From Hexactinellida sp. DTS-2022 (taxonomy: Eukaryota > Porifera > Hexactinellida), in assembly GCA_028753945.1 (NCBI GenBank), contig JAPNXP010000005.1, forward strand, positions 1,612,001-1,676,000: a DNA stretch of 64,000 bases. Direction: 5' to 3'. A model generated the notes under the pieces. It saw only the letters and a list, made by a program, of their open reading frames with translations. It had not been told where the DNA came from and made no database searches. Below, one piece after another: positions 48,522-60,235 of the stretch; position 1 is the first letter of the stretch; each line of letters opens with the position of its first letter. Both the position numbers and the translations under genes were made by a program.

Positions 48522-50465
48522 CTAGGAGGTGGTTCTGTATAGCCTGGGGTGTTTGGGCAGCATACCGTGTCCTTCCTTCTCAATGAACACAAGTGCGTCT
48601 ACGAGAGGAATGGATTTCTCGACGAATAGCTTCTGCAGTTGTTTAGTTCCCTGGTAGTAGCACATGCTAGAGTCTGTCTTCTTTCCGATAAATCCGTTCT
48701 TCCTGCGCGTGAAGCAACCGCATGACAATAGTGGGTTCAGGTTGAACTCTCTCTGCATCAGTCTAACATTGTGCTTGAACACAGGCTCCCCCGTGTTTGC
48801 GTCCTTGCTGGCCAGTACCTTGTTGTCGAAGGAGTCGTGAGAGAGGAATGTCAGAAGATTGCAGGATACGCATGGCTGCGGACTGAGGATACAGTTGTGC
48901 ACAAACCCACTGAGCTTGTTGAGAGCAGTAACGCTTGTCTCGCGGATCTCCAGGAGCATAGGAATGTCTCTGTGCAGGCTCCACTCGGCGAGCAGGAACA
49001 GCTTCAGCTTGTTAACAGACACGACGAGTAGGCAGACCTCCGTCAGCCACGGTTCGTGCTCCCCTTCCTCCAACAGGACTGGGGGATTGAACCAGGTCTC
49101 CCGAGCCTTCAGTGTCGCCATTCGCAGAGTGGAATACTTGCTGTCCTTGAGTAGGCTCTCTGCCGTGTCCCGTTCTAGCTCCTCCGTGGGGGAGGAGTCC
49201 AAAAGGCCGGTGTCCTCTGATACCTCCCTGTGTCGCATTGGGAGAGACCCGGTGCGGGAGGGGCGAACAGGGAGATTTCCATCTCCAGAATCCTGTCCCC
49301 GCTCCGCACCTTCGAACAAGCAGGATACATTGAATGTCGAGTTCGGCTTGTGTGGTTCTCCACTGCTGGTGAGCGGCCGAATGCTGTCCATAGCTTTGTT
49401 AATCTGCTCCACAGCTTCCACGGGAAACGAACTAACCGAGTCCTCTACGAATGCGGGAACCTCGAAGGGCACACCAGGGAAATTTTCGAGTCCTTCGCTC
49501 ACATTTTTGAGACCAATTCTACGCACGATGTCCTCTGAGAGGGAGAACATGGTCTTAGCAGAGGAACGGTTGGAGGAGGAATGCAGCAGTCTCTGGTCGT
49601 GCATACTCAGAGAAGTCTCCCGCACAATGCTGAGCTCATCCTCCTCCGAGACGGGCACCAGCCTCTTGCCCCCGAGCTGTGTCCACCTCTTCTTATACAC
49701 ATACACCAAGAAGAGATTGCAGTTGTTGAGCATATCCCCAACCTCAATCTCCCGTAGCGGAAGCTCGTTGCCTTCAAACAGGTCAGAGAGAATGGCTAGC
49801 GTATCTAGCAGGGGCGAGTCCTGTAGGCCCGGGTCGCAGTATAGGATTTTGTTGTGGTAAAACAGGGCACCTGTGATAACGTCACGGTACTGTATGCAGT
49901 GGTCCAACACCTGTTTGGCCTGAAGTAGACAGATGTTCCTCTCCTTTTTGTGCAAGTCCGCGAAAAGCTGTTGGTTAAATATGCGCTCATTGACACCCAG
50001 TGTCTTCAAGAAATAGTTAATAATGCTGTCCCATAGCTGTGTTAGTTCCCGGCAAAACTCAGGACCGCTAGATCGGTGGAGCAGGTTGAAGGAGCCTCGC
50101 ATGTGTATGTAGCTCTCACACATCTTGTCCAAAACCTGCTCCACCTCTTCATGCGTCTCATCGAACCTGCCTTCCAGGTACACGAAGTAGTCCCCCCAGC
50201 TGCGAATAGCGGTAAATCCTTTGGTGAAGTTGAACACAGTCGGCTGTCCCAATCCAATGTCCTTTAGCACCTGTGGGACCCCCACCAGCTGCTTGCACCT
50301 CACAGCCACGTAGGACTTCTCGAGTTCATCGAACTTGGGATAGAAGTAGACAGCTGCGTCTATTATGGTGTCCTCTTCATCCCGCAGGGAGGACTTCCGT
50401 ACAATGAAGGCTCTCCTGTGCTGGTAGCGCTGTGGGGGCTCTCTCAACTCTCTCTTATCACTCAT
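48522..50465 (-). CDS. HPS4: HPS4 homologue (BLOC-3 subunit), single exon
   Basis: 647 residues (human HPS4 about 708). HPS4 pairs with HPS1 in BLOC-3, a Rab32/38 exchange factor for lysosome-related organelle biogenesis. It belongs to the CCZ1/INTU/HPS4 longin family. Seen: N-terminal longin signature AAVYFYPKFDE (37-47), VGVPQVLKDIG, then GDYFVYLEG (91-99), matching YFYP and GDYLWVLG of human HPS4. A second longin-like segment, ITGALFYHNKILYCD (197-211), matches ILAGCILYKGLIV. A low-complexity Ser/Glu linker (about 390-460) leads to a C-terminal longin-like region with VCLLVVSVNKLKLFLLAEW. No intron interrupts it, unlike the neighbouring myosin gene. The first Met is in frame and nothing similar precedes it. 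The family is well supported; CCZ1 or INTU are less likely. Confidence 0.85.
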   Translation of the reverse strand: MSDKRELREPPQRYQHRRAFIVRKSSLRDEEDTIIDAAVYFYPKFDELEKSYVAVRCKQLVGVPQVLKDIGLGQPTVFNFTKGFTAIRSWGDYFVYLEGRFDETHEEVEQVLDKMCESYIHMRGSFNLLHRSSGPEFCRELTQLWDSIINYFLKTLGVNERIFNQQLFADLHKKERNICLLQAKQVLDHCIQYRDVITGALFYHNKILYCDPGLQDSPLLDTLAILSDLFEGNELPLREIEVGDMLNNCNLFLVYVYKKRWTQLGGKRLVPVSEEDELSIVRETSLSMHDQRLLHSSSNRSSAKTMFSLSEDIVRRIGLKNVSEGLENFPGVPFEVPAFVEDSVSSFPVEAVEQINKAMDSIRPLTSSGEPHKPNSTFNVSCLFEGAERGQDSGDGNLPVRPSRTGSLPMRHREVSEDTGLLDSSPTEELERDTAESLLKDSKYSTLRMATLKARETWFNPPVLLEEGEHEPWLTEVCLLVVSVNKLKLFLLAEWSLHRDIPMLLEIRETSVTALNKLSGFVHNCILSPQPCVSCNLLTFLSHDSFDNKVLASKDANTGEPVFKHNVRLMQREFNLNPLLSCGCFTRRKNGFIGKKTDSSMCYYQGTKQLQKLFVEKSIPLVDALVFIEKEGHGMLPKHPRLYRTTS

Positions 50466-50613
50466 CAGTATAGTTATGACAACCTAGCTGCACTAAATGT
50501 GACTGTACATTTTGATCAACGAAAAAGTAGGATTTTGATCAATGAAATCACATGTAGGATTTTGATCAAATTACTATATTTGAATTTTGGGTACAATTGC
50601 ACAATCTTACACC

Positions 50614-50861
50614 CATAGGCGCCGAAAGGGGGGGGGTCAGGGAGGGTGTCACCCCCCCTGGCCGAGGAGAATTCAGGGGAAAAAAATGGAAAATTCTTGA
50701 TTCCATAACGAGTTTGTATAAATATCAGTGGATGATGTATATATCTTTACAATTATGCCCATCAAACATTGATTTTATCCCCATAAGCATTGTTTTTTGA
50801 ACTTTCACATTTGAATATTACGTCACACCCCCCCTAGCGTTTGAGAGTTTCGGCGCCCATG
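50614..50861. mobile_element. hAT-like MITE (CATAGGCGCCGAAA), copy 2
   Basis: 248 bp, perfect duplication CTTACACC (50606-50613 and 50862-50869). The empty site with one CTTACACC is preserved in the inverted duplicate near 57415, which proves the boundaries. Confidence 0.95.
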
Positions 50862-51169
50862 CTTACACCCCCCTACTTTTTCAAAGATGGTCAAAATCAC
50901 TGTATGCCACGTGATAGAACCCGTCGAGACATGAAGATTGAGCTAAAGATCACTAAAATCGGTTAAGAAATAAAAAAGTTAAAATTTTTTTAGCTCATAA
51001 GCCAAACTCTATGGGAAAAATTGAAATCATCACTGAAGCCAAATCTATATTATTAAATCTCGATTGTTGTTTGTTTGTTTGTGTGTGTGTGTGTTTGTCC
51101 GGATTATATTAAATTGATGGGGGAATAGAAACCGCAATTAATATTGGGATATAAACTAACTTTCAAATG

Positions 51170-52070
51170 TTATAATAGGTAAACAATTCTTATAATAGGT
51201 AAACAAGTATGCTGAACACGAATTTCGCGTTTATAAATTTCTCATATGAATATTTGTTGTTGTTGTTTACACAAAATAGGTAAACAAATTAATGAAAATT
51301 CAAAATCAACCAAGAAGTTAGCTTCCAACGGATATTATAGGTAAACAAGTATGCTGAAGACGATTTTCGCGGTTATATTTTTCTAATATGAATATTTGGT
51401 GTTGTTGTTTACACAAAATAGGTAAACAAATTAATTAAAATTCAAAATCAACCTAGAAGTTAGCTTTCAACGGGTATTATAGGTAAACAAGTATGCCGAA
51501 CACGAATTTCGCGTTTATAAATTTCTCATATTAATATTTGTTGTTGTTGTTTACACAAAATAGGTAAACAAATTAATTAAAATTCAAAATCAACCTAGAA
51601 GTTAGCTTTCAACGGGTATTATAGGTAAACAAGTATGCTGAACACGAATTTCGCGTTTATAAATTTATAATATGAATATTTGTTGTTGTTGTTTACACAA
51701 AATAGGTAAACAAATTAATGAAAATTCAAAATCAACCTAGAAGTTAGCTTTCAACGGGTATTGTAGGTAAACAAGTATGCTGAACACGAATTTCGCGTCT
51801 ATAAATTTATAATATGAATATTTATTGTTGTTGTTTACACAAAATAGGTAAACAAATTAATGAAATTCGAAATCAACCTAGAAGTTTGCTTTCAAAGGGT
51901 ATTATAGGTAAACAAGTGTGCTGAACACGAATTTCGCATTTTTAATTTCTAATATGAATATTTGTTGTTGTTATGTTGTTTACCAAAAATATGTAAACAA
52001 ATTAACGAAAAATTCAAAATCATTCTAGAAGTTTGCTTCCGACGGGAATTATTCGTAAACAAGTTAAAAC
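51170..52070 (+). repeat. Core tandem repeat, ~141-bp unit, about 6 copies
   Basis: Units marked by GTATGCTGAACACGAATTTC near 51207, 51350, 51490, 51630, 51774 and 51915, each with AAACAAATTAATGAAAATTC. It is the middle of the Helitron-like element. Confidence 0.93.
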
Positions 52071-52140
52071 TATGGAAATGGTAGAAAGAGTTGTATATAA
52101 CTTCCTCTAACATTTTCCATGGTAGCAACGGTGGGGAGTA

Positions 52141-52214
52141 AGGCCGCATAGCGGCCGTTAACTTGAGGTGCGTAGCACCGATCTGTCGCAAAGCGACCGA
52201 GACCGAAGGGCTCG
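52141..52214 (+). repeat. GC-rich hairpin cassette, reference copy
   Basis: Four successive stems: GGCCGC-ata-GCGGCC, GGTGC-gta-GCACC, GTCGC-aaa-GCGAC, GAGACCGAAGGGCTC. The last stem ends one base before the element end. Confidence 0.88.
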
Positions 52215-53146
52215 TATACTATAAAATAGTATTGTAGTAGCATAGTTATGTGCATACAAGCCAATTTACATGTCTAACACTTCACTTCGTTATTACGGTG
52301 TCAGATTCATTTTATCAGATTCCTATTCTAAATTTCAAATCTCCAGTTTCATATTTATTCTACTAAATGCTAAGCTACATTATTCATTATTTCAACTGTT
52401 ATTAGATTCTTAATTGTAGTGGGTCAGTTTTCAAATGACTGACTTAGGTAGTTTATATTTTATGTCCGTATCCTCTCCACAGAACAAAGTTTCATTTTGA
52501 AACTAAGAGCTCAAAATTTCAGGATATGTCTCACAGGTTATAGATGTCATCCTGTATTTTCAATCCCAATCCTTTTTCCTGATTTCTCTTACTTTTAACC
52601 AAATCCCATAAATCCAGTCAGTCTTAATAAATTAACCAACAGTATGGCAATTTCTGAGTTGTTAATTCCTTTCCATTCTAATTAAACAAGCTGAATATAC
52701 ATTTAGAATCAAACCAAGTTATTTGTTGTTAGTTTTATTATCTATTAACCAGGGGCCTTATTCACTATCATTTCATAAACTTAAACTAAGTCTAAACAAA
52801 GTTTTGAATTAGTTTAGGCTAAGTTTACTTAACTTCGCAAAACTTAAAGGCAAACTTAGTTTTGTATAAACTTAAACTTAACTTAAATTATTATTTCCTC
52901 GCAATCTACGAACATTTTTACTTGATCAATCTATTACCTTCTTTAATTGCAAATTATTTTCCAGTGAAATATCAAAACACGATTCCACCACCCAAAAATT
53001 AGGATATAGTACAGTAGTGTTTATATACTACAAGAATGTGAGGTACGTATAATAAATGAATTAATAAAATAATTTTCAAATAGTACAAGCATATTAAAAT
53101 GAAAAATCATATAAGTCTGGTAAGAACTAGACTTAAATTTTTAGTT

Positions 53147-53460
53147 CAGTGGTTCCCATTGTGCCAACCTGGGGTGCATGAACCCCTTGGGGGTGCACGG
53201 GACAAGGAGTGAGTGAATATTGAGCATTTTAAAGTCAACTATTTTTTATTATAATCTGCAAGTGCATTCTGACTACTTGACTATATTGATTGATTACTAT
53301 TGTGTTCTGTGAGTAGTGAATATTCTCCTGTCTATTATATTAATTACATAAAATAGTCGGGGTCAATAGAGTCATTCAGACTTAGGTATCTCCTGGGGGT
53401 GCACAACCAAACTTTCATGTATCAGGGGGTGCACTAGTAAAAATAGTTTGGGGAACACTG
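53147..53460. mobile_element. hAT-like MITE (CAGTGGTTCCC)
   Basis: CAGTGGTTCCCATTG to GGGGAACACTG; flanks TTTTAGTT and GCTTAGTT match at 6 of 8. GGGGGTGCAC repeats inside. Confidence 0.8.
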
Positions 53461-53522
53461 GCTTAGTTTAGCACAAACTAAGTTGATAAGTTTAGAGAAT
53501 AAATGCAACATGATACTTAGTA

Positions 53523-53632
53523 CAGTCGAAACCGGTTTTTTCTAACCAATTCTTTGCATGGAAATAAAGTAAGAAAAAACCGATTTATAATAGTTAGAAA
53601 AAACCGGTGTTAGAATAAACCGGTTTCGACAG
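53523..53632. mobile_element. Mariner/pogo-like MITE (CAGTCGAAACCGG), copy 2
   Basis: CAGTCGAAACCGGTTTTTTC to CCGGTTTCGACAG with TA flanks. Same family as 10329-10512. Confidence 0.85.
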
Positions 53633-53783
53633 TAATTCGTTGGATTGTAGGTAACAAATTATAATCGTGTATGGTGAACTTTATCTAATCGATTAACAAT
53701 TTAGGAAATGGAAGCCACTGCATCGTGGATTATCAATTGTTTAATAATATAATTTAACAATTACCAAATTACAGGAAGTACAA

Positions 53784-54728
53784 TTAAACTACTGGGTATT
53801 GATCCCTTATTTCTTTAATTAAATTGGAGAAAGTAGCTTCTATTTTTTTTTTTCTCCAACATATTTCGGCCAGATAGGTGTCCAATAGTTCCGGATTTGT
53901 AGTCATGGAGTTCCTCATCCTTTTTTTCGCTTGACCCCAAGTACTTTCCACAGTTTGGGTATGTACACCAGTGCTGGGATTTATAAAATTTACGCTATGG
54001 TTAACGGTTAAGTGTTGGAATGTGCTAGCAGGAATTAAATTATACGAGGCCCATTCATCAGAGTAGATAGTAGTCCCAGGGAGAATATACTGCTGTATGA
54101 TCGGGACTAAAGTTGCTGCTGTCCGATTAAGTACAGGGATCATAAAAACCTCCTTTGTATCTCTATCAATTCCTCCAAATACCCATTGACCTGAAAGTAA
54201 ACGACCTCTGGAATATTTTCTGTGACCGAATTTTGATTCATCTATTTCAACGATATGTCCAGGTCCGCCAATTGGTTTGGGATTAGTTAAAAATACTTCA
54301 ACACACAAGTCACGAATAAAGTTCTTCCAATCAGTGATTGTATGTTCTCCCCAACCAAGATTCTTGTGTAAAAATGCAGTTGTTTGCAGATTATCAGCCC
54401 AGAAATAGAGAAATTCTACCAATTCGGGTAATGGTACATTGGAACCTTCGAAAAATGAACCAATCCTCAGTGATGCGAACTTTTTACAGTTTTTTTCCGG
54501 ACATCTCTACCCCTTTCCTTCTGATATACCCGAAAATGCACCAGGACGCATCATGCTACCGCATTTACATAGCATCCCTCTAGCTAAAAGTCCATTAGTC
54601 TGCAACCACGTGATACAGGTATTTTCATCAATAGTAACAGCACGAAAAAGTTGCTATAATGTCATTTCATTATCAGTAGGGAAGATTGTAGGAACCATCA
54701 AAGGTTGGAATGAAGGAGCAATTGCCAT
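53784..54728 (-). pseudogene. Merlin-type (IS1595/ISXO2-like) transposase with two stops
   Basis: One frame of 314 codons from MAIAPSF. Zinc-ribbon cysteines (CKC at 54-56, C76, C81), then the DDE domain: EIDES (Asp163), IYSDEW (Asp224), NHSVNFINPSTGVHTQ and TVESTW (Glu261), so the catalytic triad is present. In-frame stops at codons 25 and 74 break it. Merlin elements are cut-and-paste DNA transposons. I could not identify terminal repeats nearby. Confidence 0.88.
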
Positions 54729-54779
54729 CAATGATCAATGAAAGAATAATTACGTGTGGTATGTAAATGTGAAATTTTA

Positions 54780-56860
54780 GAATTGTCTTCTCTGAAACTC
54801 TTTTATATTAATATAAGTGGTGATTTGTATGCCATTTTGGAATTTAAGGTATCTAAGGTCTTTACTACTTGTGGTTTGTATGAAACTTTTATGAAACCAA
54901 CCATTGCTTAACAATTATCATTCCAATTGTAATTTTAAAAAGTTAGTATGAACTACAATTGACTAATTTAGAGTGCTTCCAATTGGATTGAGGGTTTCTT
55001 ATTGAATTAAATTATAATCATTCATTACTGCATAAAAACCATTGAAATGATTGCAAATACGTATACTATGTATAATTCTGTTTCATAATAACACAAAACA
55101 GAACATTATTATAATAACGTACTTCGAATTTCAGGAGGAACCTACTTTGTATTTGGGGAGCAGGAGTCGGCGCGGCGCTCCAAATTTTGAACATTATTCA
55201 TTTTTATGAATTATTACAATTCCTTCAGGTAAATCACTAATGCCAATCCTAATTGATTTCCCTAAGAAGTACTCCAACCTAATGATTCATGTATCAAAGA
55301 ATCTCTTAAATAATTGGTTAAGAAATTTAAACAATTTTTAGGAATCAAGAATCGTGATAAAAGCTTTTAATTTGTGAAAATTTATGTTCAATTGTAGTTA
55401 ATTTGGTAAAAGCTCTTCGGAGTCTGTCGTTTCGCGATAGTACACTCATTAATATTTACTATTAAGCATTAAGCAGGATTTATTAATTTAAGAAATAAAT
55501 TCACAACAGATTAGAATCATTTTAGGCTCAAGAAGTTTGCAGAAATAATGGTCGGTAAACATATACGATTTATTTTTTAAATTATCCTCTGAGTAGTTAA
55601 AAGCAACTCCATATACACTCATGAAGTTTGTTTACTCTGTATGAAATAAAAATAAATGTATCAGTTGCATGGCTGTAAATAAATCATTTTTCCCAAAATC
55701 AAATCATTTGAAATAATTGGTTTGATTTAAAACCCTGATTGAGATGTTTTAGAATTGTTTATTAATGATGTAATTCATGTAGATGATGTTATTTGATATG
55801 AAGAAGTTGTGAAGAAGTTTTAATTAATTAATGTGAACCTTCTGGAATTTCTAAAATCCGCCAACGCTTCTCATATTATCTAAGTATTTCTAGACAAACT
55901 AATATGTGGATACCTCTTTGGGGGTAACAGACAACTCTGCTTGAAATGATACAAAGGCGCATAGGATTCTGATTTTATTTCCATTCTAGTATTTATTGAT
56001 AGGAATTTCAACACATGTAAGAATATTGCAGTAATCTGGAAGGGGCTTATTAATAAAATATTATTAATGTTGACAAATTTATCTCCAAGATTACTATTGT
56101 AGGTGGTCATTTGGTAAAACAGTATAATAATAGCATGTGTTATAAAACAGGCATTAAGCAACTAGTATATATTTGATTCTTTCGAACTCAGTCTATTCAA
56201 AATAGGGGTACAATCGAAATTCGGAAATACGGTGCTCTCATATTTGACATTTTTGGATCCAAATTTCCTTCAAATCTTTTCTGAAGTTAATGGATAAGCA
56301 CATTTAAATAAATATACATTCAATCCAGGGTATTATACAGGACTCAAATTGAACGCTCCTAATTGCCCTAAGGTCACTAAAGTATGAATTATGTACGCCT
56401 AAAAGGTTAGTTTTGTATTACTCTATGGGGAGTTTCGGCAGTTTTCGCGCTCCTAAACGCAATCATAGCCCAATTTATACGCCTCTAGGCGTATGGCGCG
56501 CTCCTGGATAAAACCCTGATTCAATCGAGTTTCAATAAATTTGTAAATTTGTTGTTACTAAGAGAACTTTCTAAAATAGATCATGTCTGAAAATTAGTTG
56601 ATAATGAGAAATGTTGCTAATAAGCAATGTTGAAACCAATTAGTACAATATTCGGGTTGATGCAGAATATCAGCATTTGGGATTTGGTTGGCAACCAGAT
56701 ATATTCGGTTGACCAGATAGTACTTTTCAGTTGATCAGGTACATAATGAAGGGCAGAGGAAGCAATTTAAACTTGGTATGCCTAAATTAAACGTATCGTC
56801 GTAGCTAGCTACAGCATGGCGGTACACGTCTCAAGTTATAGGTTTTAATTATTATACAGA
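54780..56860. other. Intergenic stretch, nothing recognised
   Basis: AT-rich. No ORF with a recognisable motif. Possible worn hAT scraps near 55140-55190 and 56400-56530 (GGCGCGCTCCTGG). Confidence 0.4.
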
Positions 56861-56864
56861 CGAA

Positions 56865-57470
56865 TAATTAAATAATAATCTAATAACAGTTGAAATAATG
56901 AATAATGTACGCAAGGGTGGGGTTGGCTAACCGATCTGAGTCAAAATTTTTTAATACTTTATACATTAATTTCCCAATAACTCTGCTGTTATTCAACAGA
57001 CCGGCTAACTGCTTAATAAAATCTCTAACCGTTAACCGATGTCAGCAACGGTTACCGAATTCAGCCTTAACCTTAAATGTAGCTTAGCATTTAGTAGAAT
57101 AAATATGAAACTGGAGATTTGAAATTTAGAATAGGAATCTGATAAAATGAATCTGACACCGTAATAACGAAGTGAAGTGTTAGACATGTAAATTGGCTTG
57201 TATGCACATAACTATGCTACTACAATACTATTTTATAGTATATTTGGCTTCAGTGATGATTTCAATTTTTCCCATAGAGTTTGGCTTATGAGCTAAAAAA
57301 TTTTAACTTTTTTATTTCTTAACCGATTTTAGTGATCTTTAGCTCAATCTTCATGTCTCGACGGGTTCTATCACGTGGCATACAGTGATTTTGACCATCT
57401 TTGAAAAAGTAGGGGGGTGTAAGATTGTGCAATTGTACCGAATTTTGAATATAACATTTTGATCCACGGC
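56865..57470. repeat. Inverted duplication, arm A' (empty sites)
   Basis: Inverted partner of 50540-52430. It lacks the hAT and Helitron-like insertions and has its own insertion at 56910-57078. Confidence 0.85.
56910..57078. mobile_element. Small insertion, CAAGGGTGGGGTTGG family
   Basis: Absent from arm A, where ATGTAGC is continuous. The site repeats ATGTA on both sides. Related to 23690-24095. Confidence 0.7.
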
Positions 57471-57610
57471 CATATAAGTGGGAATATGACCAACGAAATC
57501 ACATGTAAGATTTTGATCAACGTATATTTGAATGTAGCATAACACAACAGAAAATTTATTTAATGACAATTATAATTATCTTGAATGACTATTTGAAATC
57601 CGAGAAAAAA

Positions 57611-57732
57611 AAAATCCAAAATTGCAGCCTGTGCCGACGCATGTTCCTTTGGTGGCACTATATTTTGTTGGTTGTTTATTGATAGTGCCTCCAAAGGAAC
57701 ATGCTGTCGGCACAGGCTGCAATTTTGGATTT
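57611..57732 (+). repeat. Hairpin repeat 1
   Basis: Arms of about 51 nt, AAATCCAAAATTGCAGCCTG outward, pairing with one bulge and one mismatch around a 20-nt loop. Confidence 0.93.
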
Positions 57733-58815
57733 ATTTTTCACGATGTCATCATCACTAAGAAGGTGTTAAATTATTTCAAAAAGGTGTTACAGAAGGCATC
57801 GACCCTTAGAGTGGTGGAAGTTTCCATTTAGTTCACTTAATTTTAGAGATATTCAAGTTTGAGTAGAATATAATAGCTGATGACTCAGCATTTTTTATCT
57901 GAGTATGTATTGGGTCATCAACCAACATCAACTAACCCATTTTAAACATCGAATTAACAAAATTGTAAAAACATATTTTTTTCCCGATGTCATCATCACC
58001 TCAAGGTGTCAAGACCCACTTGTATAGGTGGCACGTGCCATAAGGACCAATTGATAAATTGAAAGTTTGTTTCTATCTTCTACGATCACTGAGATTTCTG
58101 ATATTTAATTAATTAGTATAAATAATGATTAATATTATTTATAATTTAACACCAATTTCAATGTCAACTTATATTTATTAAGTTAAATAATTTTGACATG
58201 AATAATTAATTAATTATTTGGTCATAAAATTTCAATTCCGCACTCTCGATAACCCCTAATAAACAAATTATAAGCATCTATATAAGTAATATATTGACAG
58301 AATTAATTATAATTAATTACGTCAGTATATTAACAGTGCAATAATATTCTCGCAGAAGTTAATATAATCACATAATCTGTCGTTGTGTGAAATATATAAT
58401 CTTTTTTTTCAATTGGAAAATAGAAGCCTACTCGATCTCACAAGTTGAATCAATATTATAATAACGAGTTGAAACAATAGAATTAGATTTAACACTTTCA
58501 ATTGAACTGAAGTGTTAGTAAACAAAGGAAACTTGCAACTCAATAGTGGCACAAACTAAGTACAATTTTAAAATTCGTGCACTGTGAAAAGGTGTAGAAT
58601 TTAATTATCTATCGAATGCAAATAAATTTAATTTTCGGGTACTATTTATTGTTCCTGTTTCAATATTAAACAGGTGCAAAAGTGTGTCCAAAAAAATGTA
58701 ATAAAAAATCGTGACCCCAGGTGCACATCTGTAACCCATGAGACACTTATCCTGAAAATTTGGGCTTTTAGTTAGTAAACTCTGTTCAGTAGAGCGGCTA
58801 CGGACTAATAATAAA

Positions 58816-58936
58816 AAATCCAAAATTGCAGCCTGTGCCGACGCATGATCCTTTTGTGGCACTATATTTTGATGGTAGTTTATTGATAGTGCCTCCAAAG
58901 GAACATGCTGTCGGCACAAGCTGCAATTTTGGATTT
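58816..58936 (+). repeat. Hairpin repeat 2
   Basis: Same arms as repeat 1 with one or two changes per arm; loop of the same length. Confidence 0.92.
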
Positions 58937-60235
58937 TTTTTCACCTAGTCATCATCACTATGAAGGTGTTAAATTATTACAGAAAGGTGTTTCAGTAGGC
59001 AACGACCCTTAGAGTGGTGGAAGTTTCCATTTAGCTCACTTCATTTGAGAGATATTCAAGTTTCAGTAGAATATAATCTGTGATGACTCAGCATTTTTAA
59101 AGTGCGTGTTGGGTATTCACCCAACTCCAACCAACCAATGCGAATTATTTAATTCACAAAATTGTAAAAATACATTTTTTGACGATGTCATCATCACCTC
59201 AAGGTGTCAAGACCCACTTGTATAGGTGGTACGTGGGATAAGGACCAATTGATAAATTGAAAGTTTGTTTCTATCTTGTATCATCTCTGAGATTAATGAA
59301 ATTTAGCTAATTAGTATAAATATTTAATTAATAAATTAATAATTTAACACCATTATTATGTACAGCAAAATAAATAAAGTTCAATTATTTGCACTTATTA
59401 TTAATTAAATCGAATTTCAATATCATATTTGAATTCAGCGCACTCGATAACCCCAATAATCCAATTGGAACCGTCTATAAGTTAAATACAAAAGGAATTA
59501 ATTATAATTATATACGTCAGTACATTAATTGTGCAAGAATATTCTCGCCGAAATAAATATAATCACTTAATCTGTCGTTGTTGTGGAATGTAAAATCTTA
59601 ACGGTTCTATCATAAACCATCTTTAGTTTAATGCCATTAATTCATTACTTATTGATAATAAATTAACTTATTAGTTATTTATTTTAGCAATGTTATCCAC
59701 GGTGAGTTGAGTAAAGTCAATAAATTCCTTATATAAATTAATTTAATTTAATCCATTGTATAGTAATGCTACAATTAAATAGAAGCCAGCTTATAAGTTG
59801 AATCAATATAATTATCGCAAGTTGAATCAATAGAGTAGGATTTAACAAGACAAATCAATATAATTATTACAAGTTAAAACAATGGAACTAGATTTAAAAC
59901 TTTTACAGAAATTGAAGTGTGAGTAAACAAAGAAATTTCAACCCCCATTTATGGCAAAAATTAAACCCATTTTTAAAAAATTTCTTCTCCCAACAGACGC
60001 AGAGTTTTAAGATGAATCCAAATATGAAATAAAATTTGGGGGTTTAGTAAAACATTTCTTGAGTTATGGTCCAGACAAATTTTGAAAGGTGTTAAACATG
60101 GTCCAAAATTTGTTAATCAAAAATCGTAACCCCAGGTGCACGTCTGTAACCCATGAGATACCCATCCTAAAAATTTGGGCTCTTAGTTGATAAAACTCTG
60201 TTCTGTGGAGTGGCTGCGGATAAATAATAATAATA

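Larger units (their letters stand above)
51044..52214 (+). mobile_element. Helitron-like non-autonomous element with precise empty site
   Basis: 1171 bp from TCTATATTATTAAATC to GAAGGGCTCG. The inverted duplicate reads CCAAA directly followed by TATACT (57242/57243), so the element entered between A and T without duplicating the target. A 5'-TC start, A|T target and 3' hairpin are Helitron features; the end is not the usual CTRR. Order: TG-rich start, about six ~141-bp core repeats, hairpin cassette. No protein encoded. Confidence 0.82.
50540..52430. repeat. Inverted duplication, arm A (filled)
   Basis: Outside its two insertions (50614-50861 and 51044-52214) this matches 56865-57470 in inverted orientation, for example TAGAACCCGTCGAGACATG and CTTCGTTATTACGGTGTCAG. 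Arm A' lacks both insertions. Confidence 0.85.

Noticed and set aside
48859-49860. 333-codon ORF antisense to HPS4
   Set aside because: Ser/Arg-rich shadow of the HPS4 reading frame on the other strand; no motif of its own.
51170-52070. CRISPR-like regular repeats
   Set aside because: The ~141-bp units are tandem without unique spacers, in a eukaryotic transposon.
57622-57831. ORFs reading PTHVPLVALYFVG and similar in five repeats on both strands
   Set aside because: They follow from the inverted arms of the hairpin repeat, not from coding constraint.
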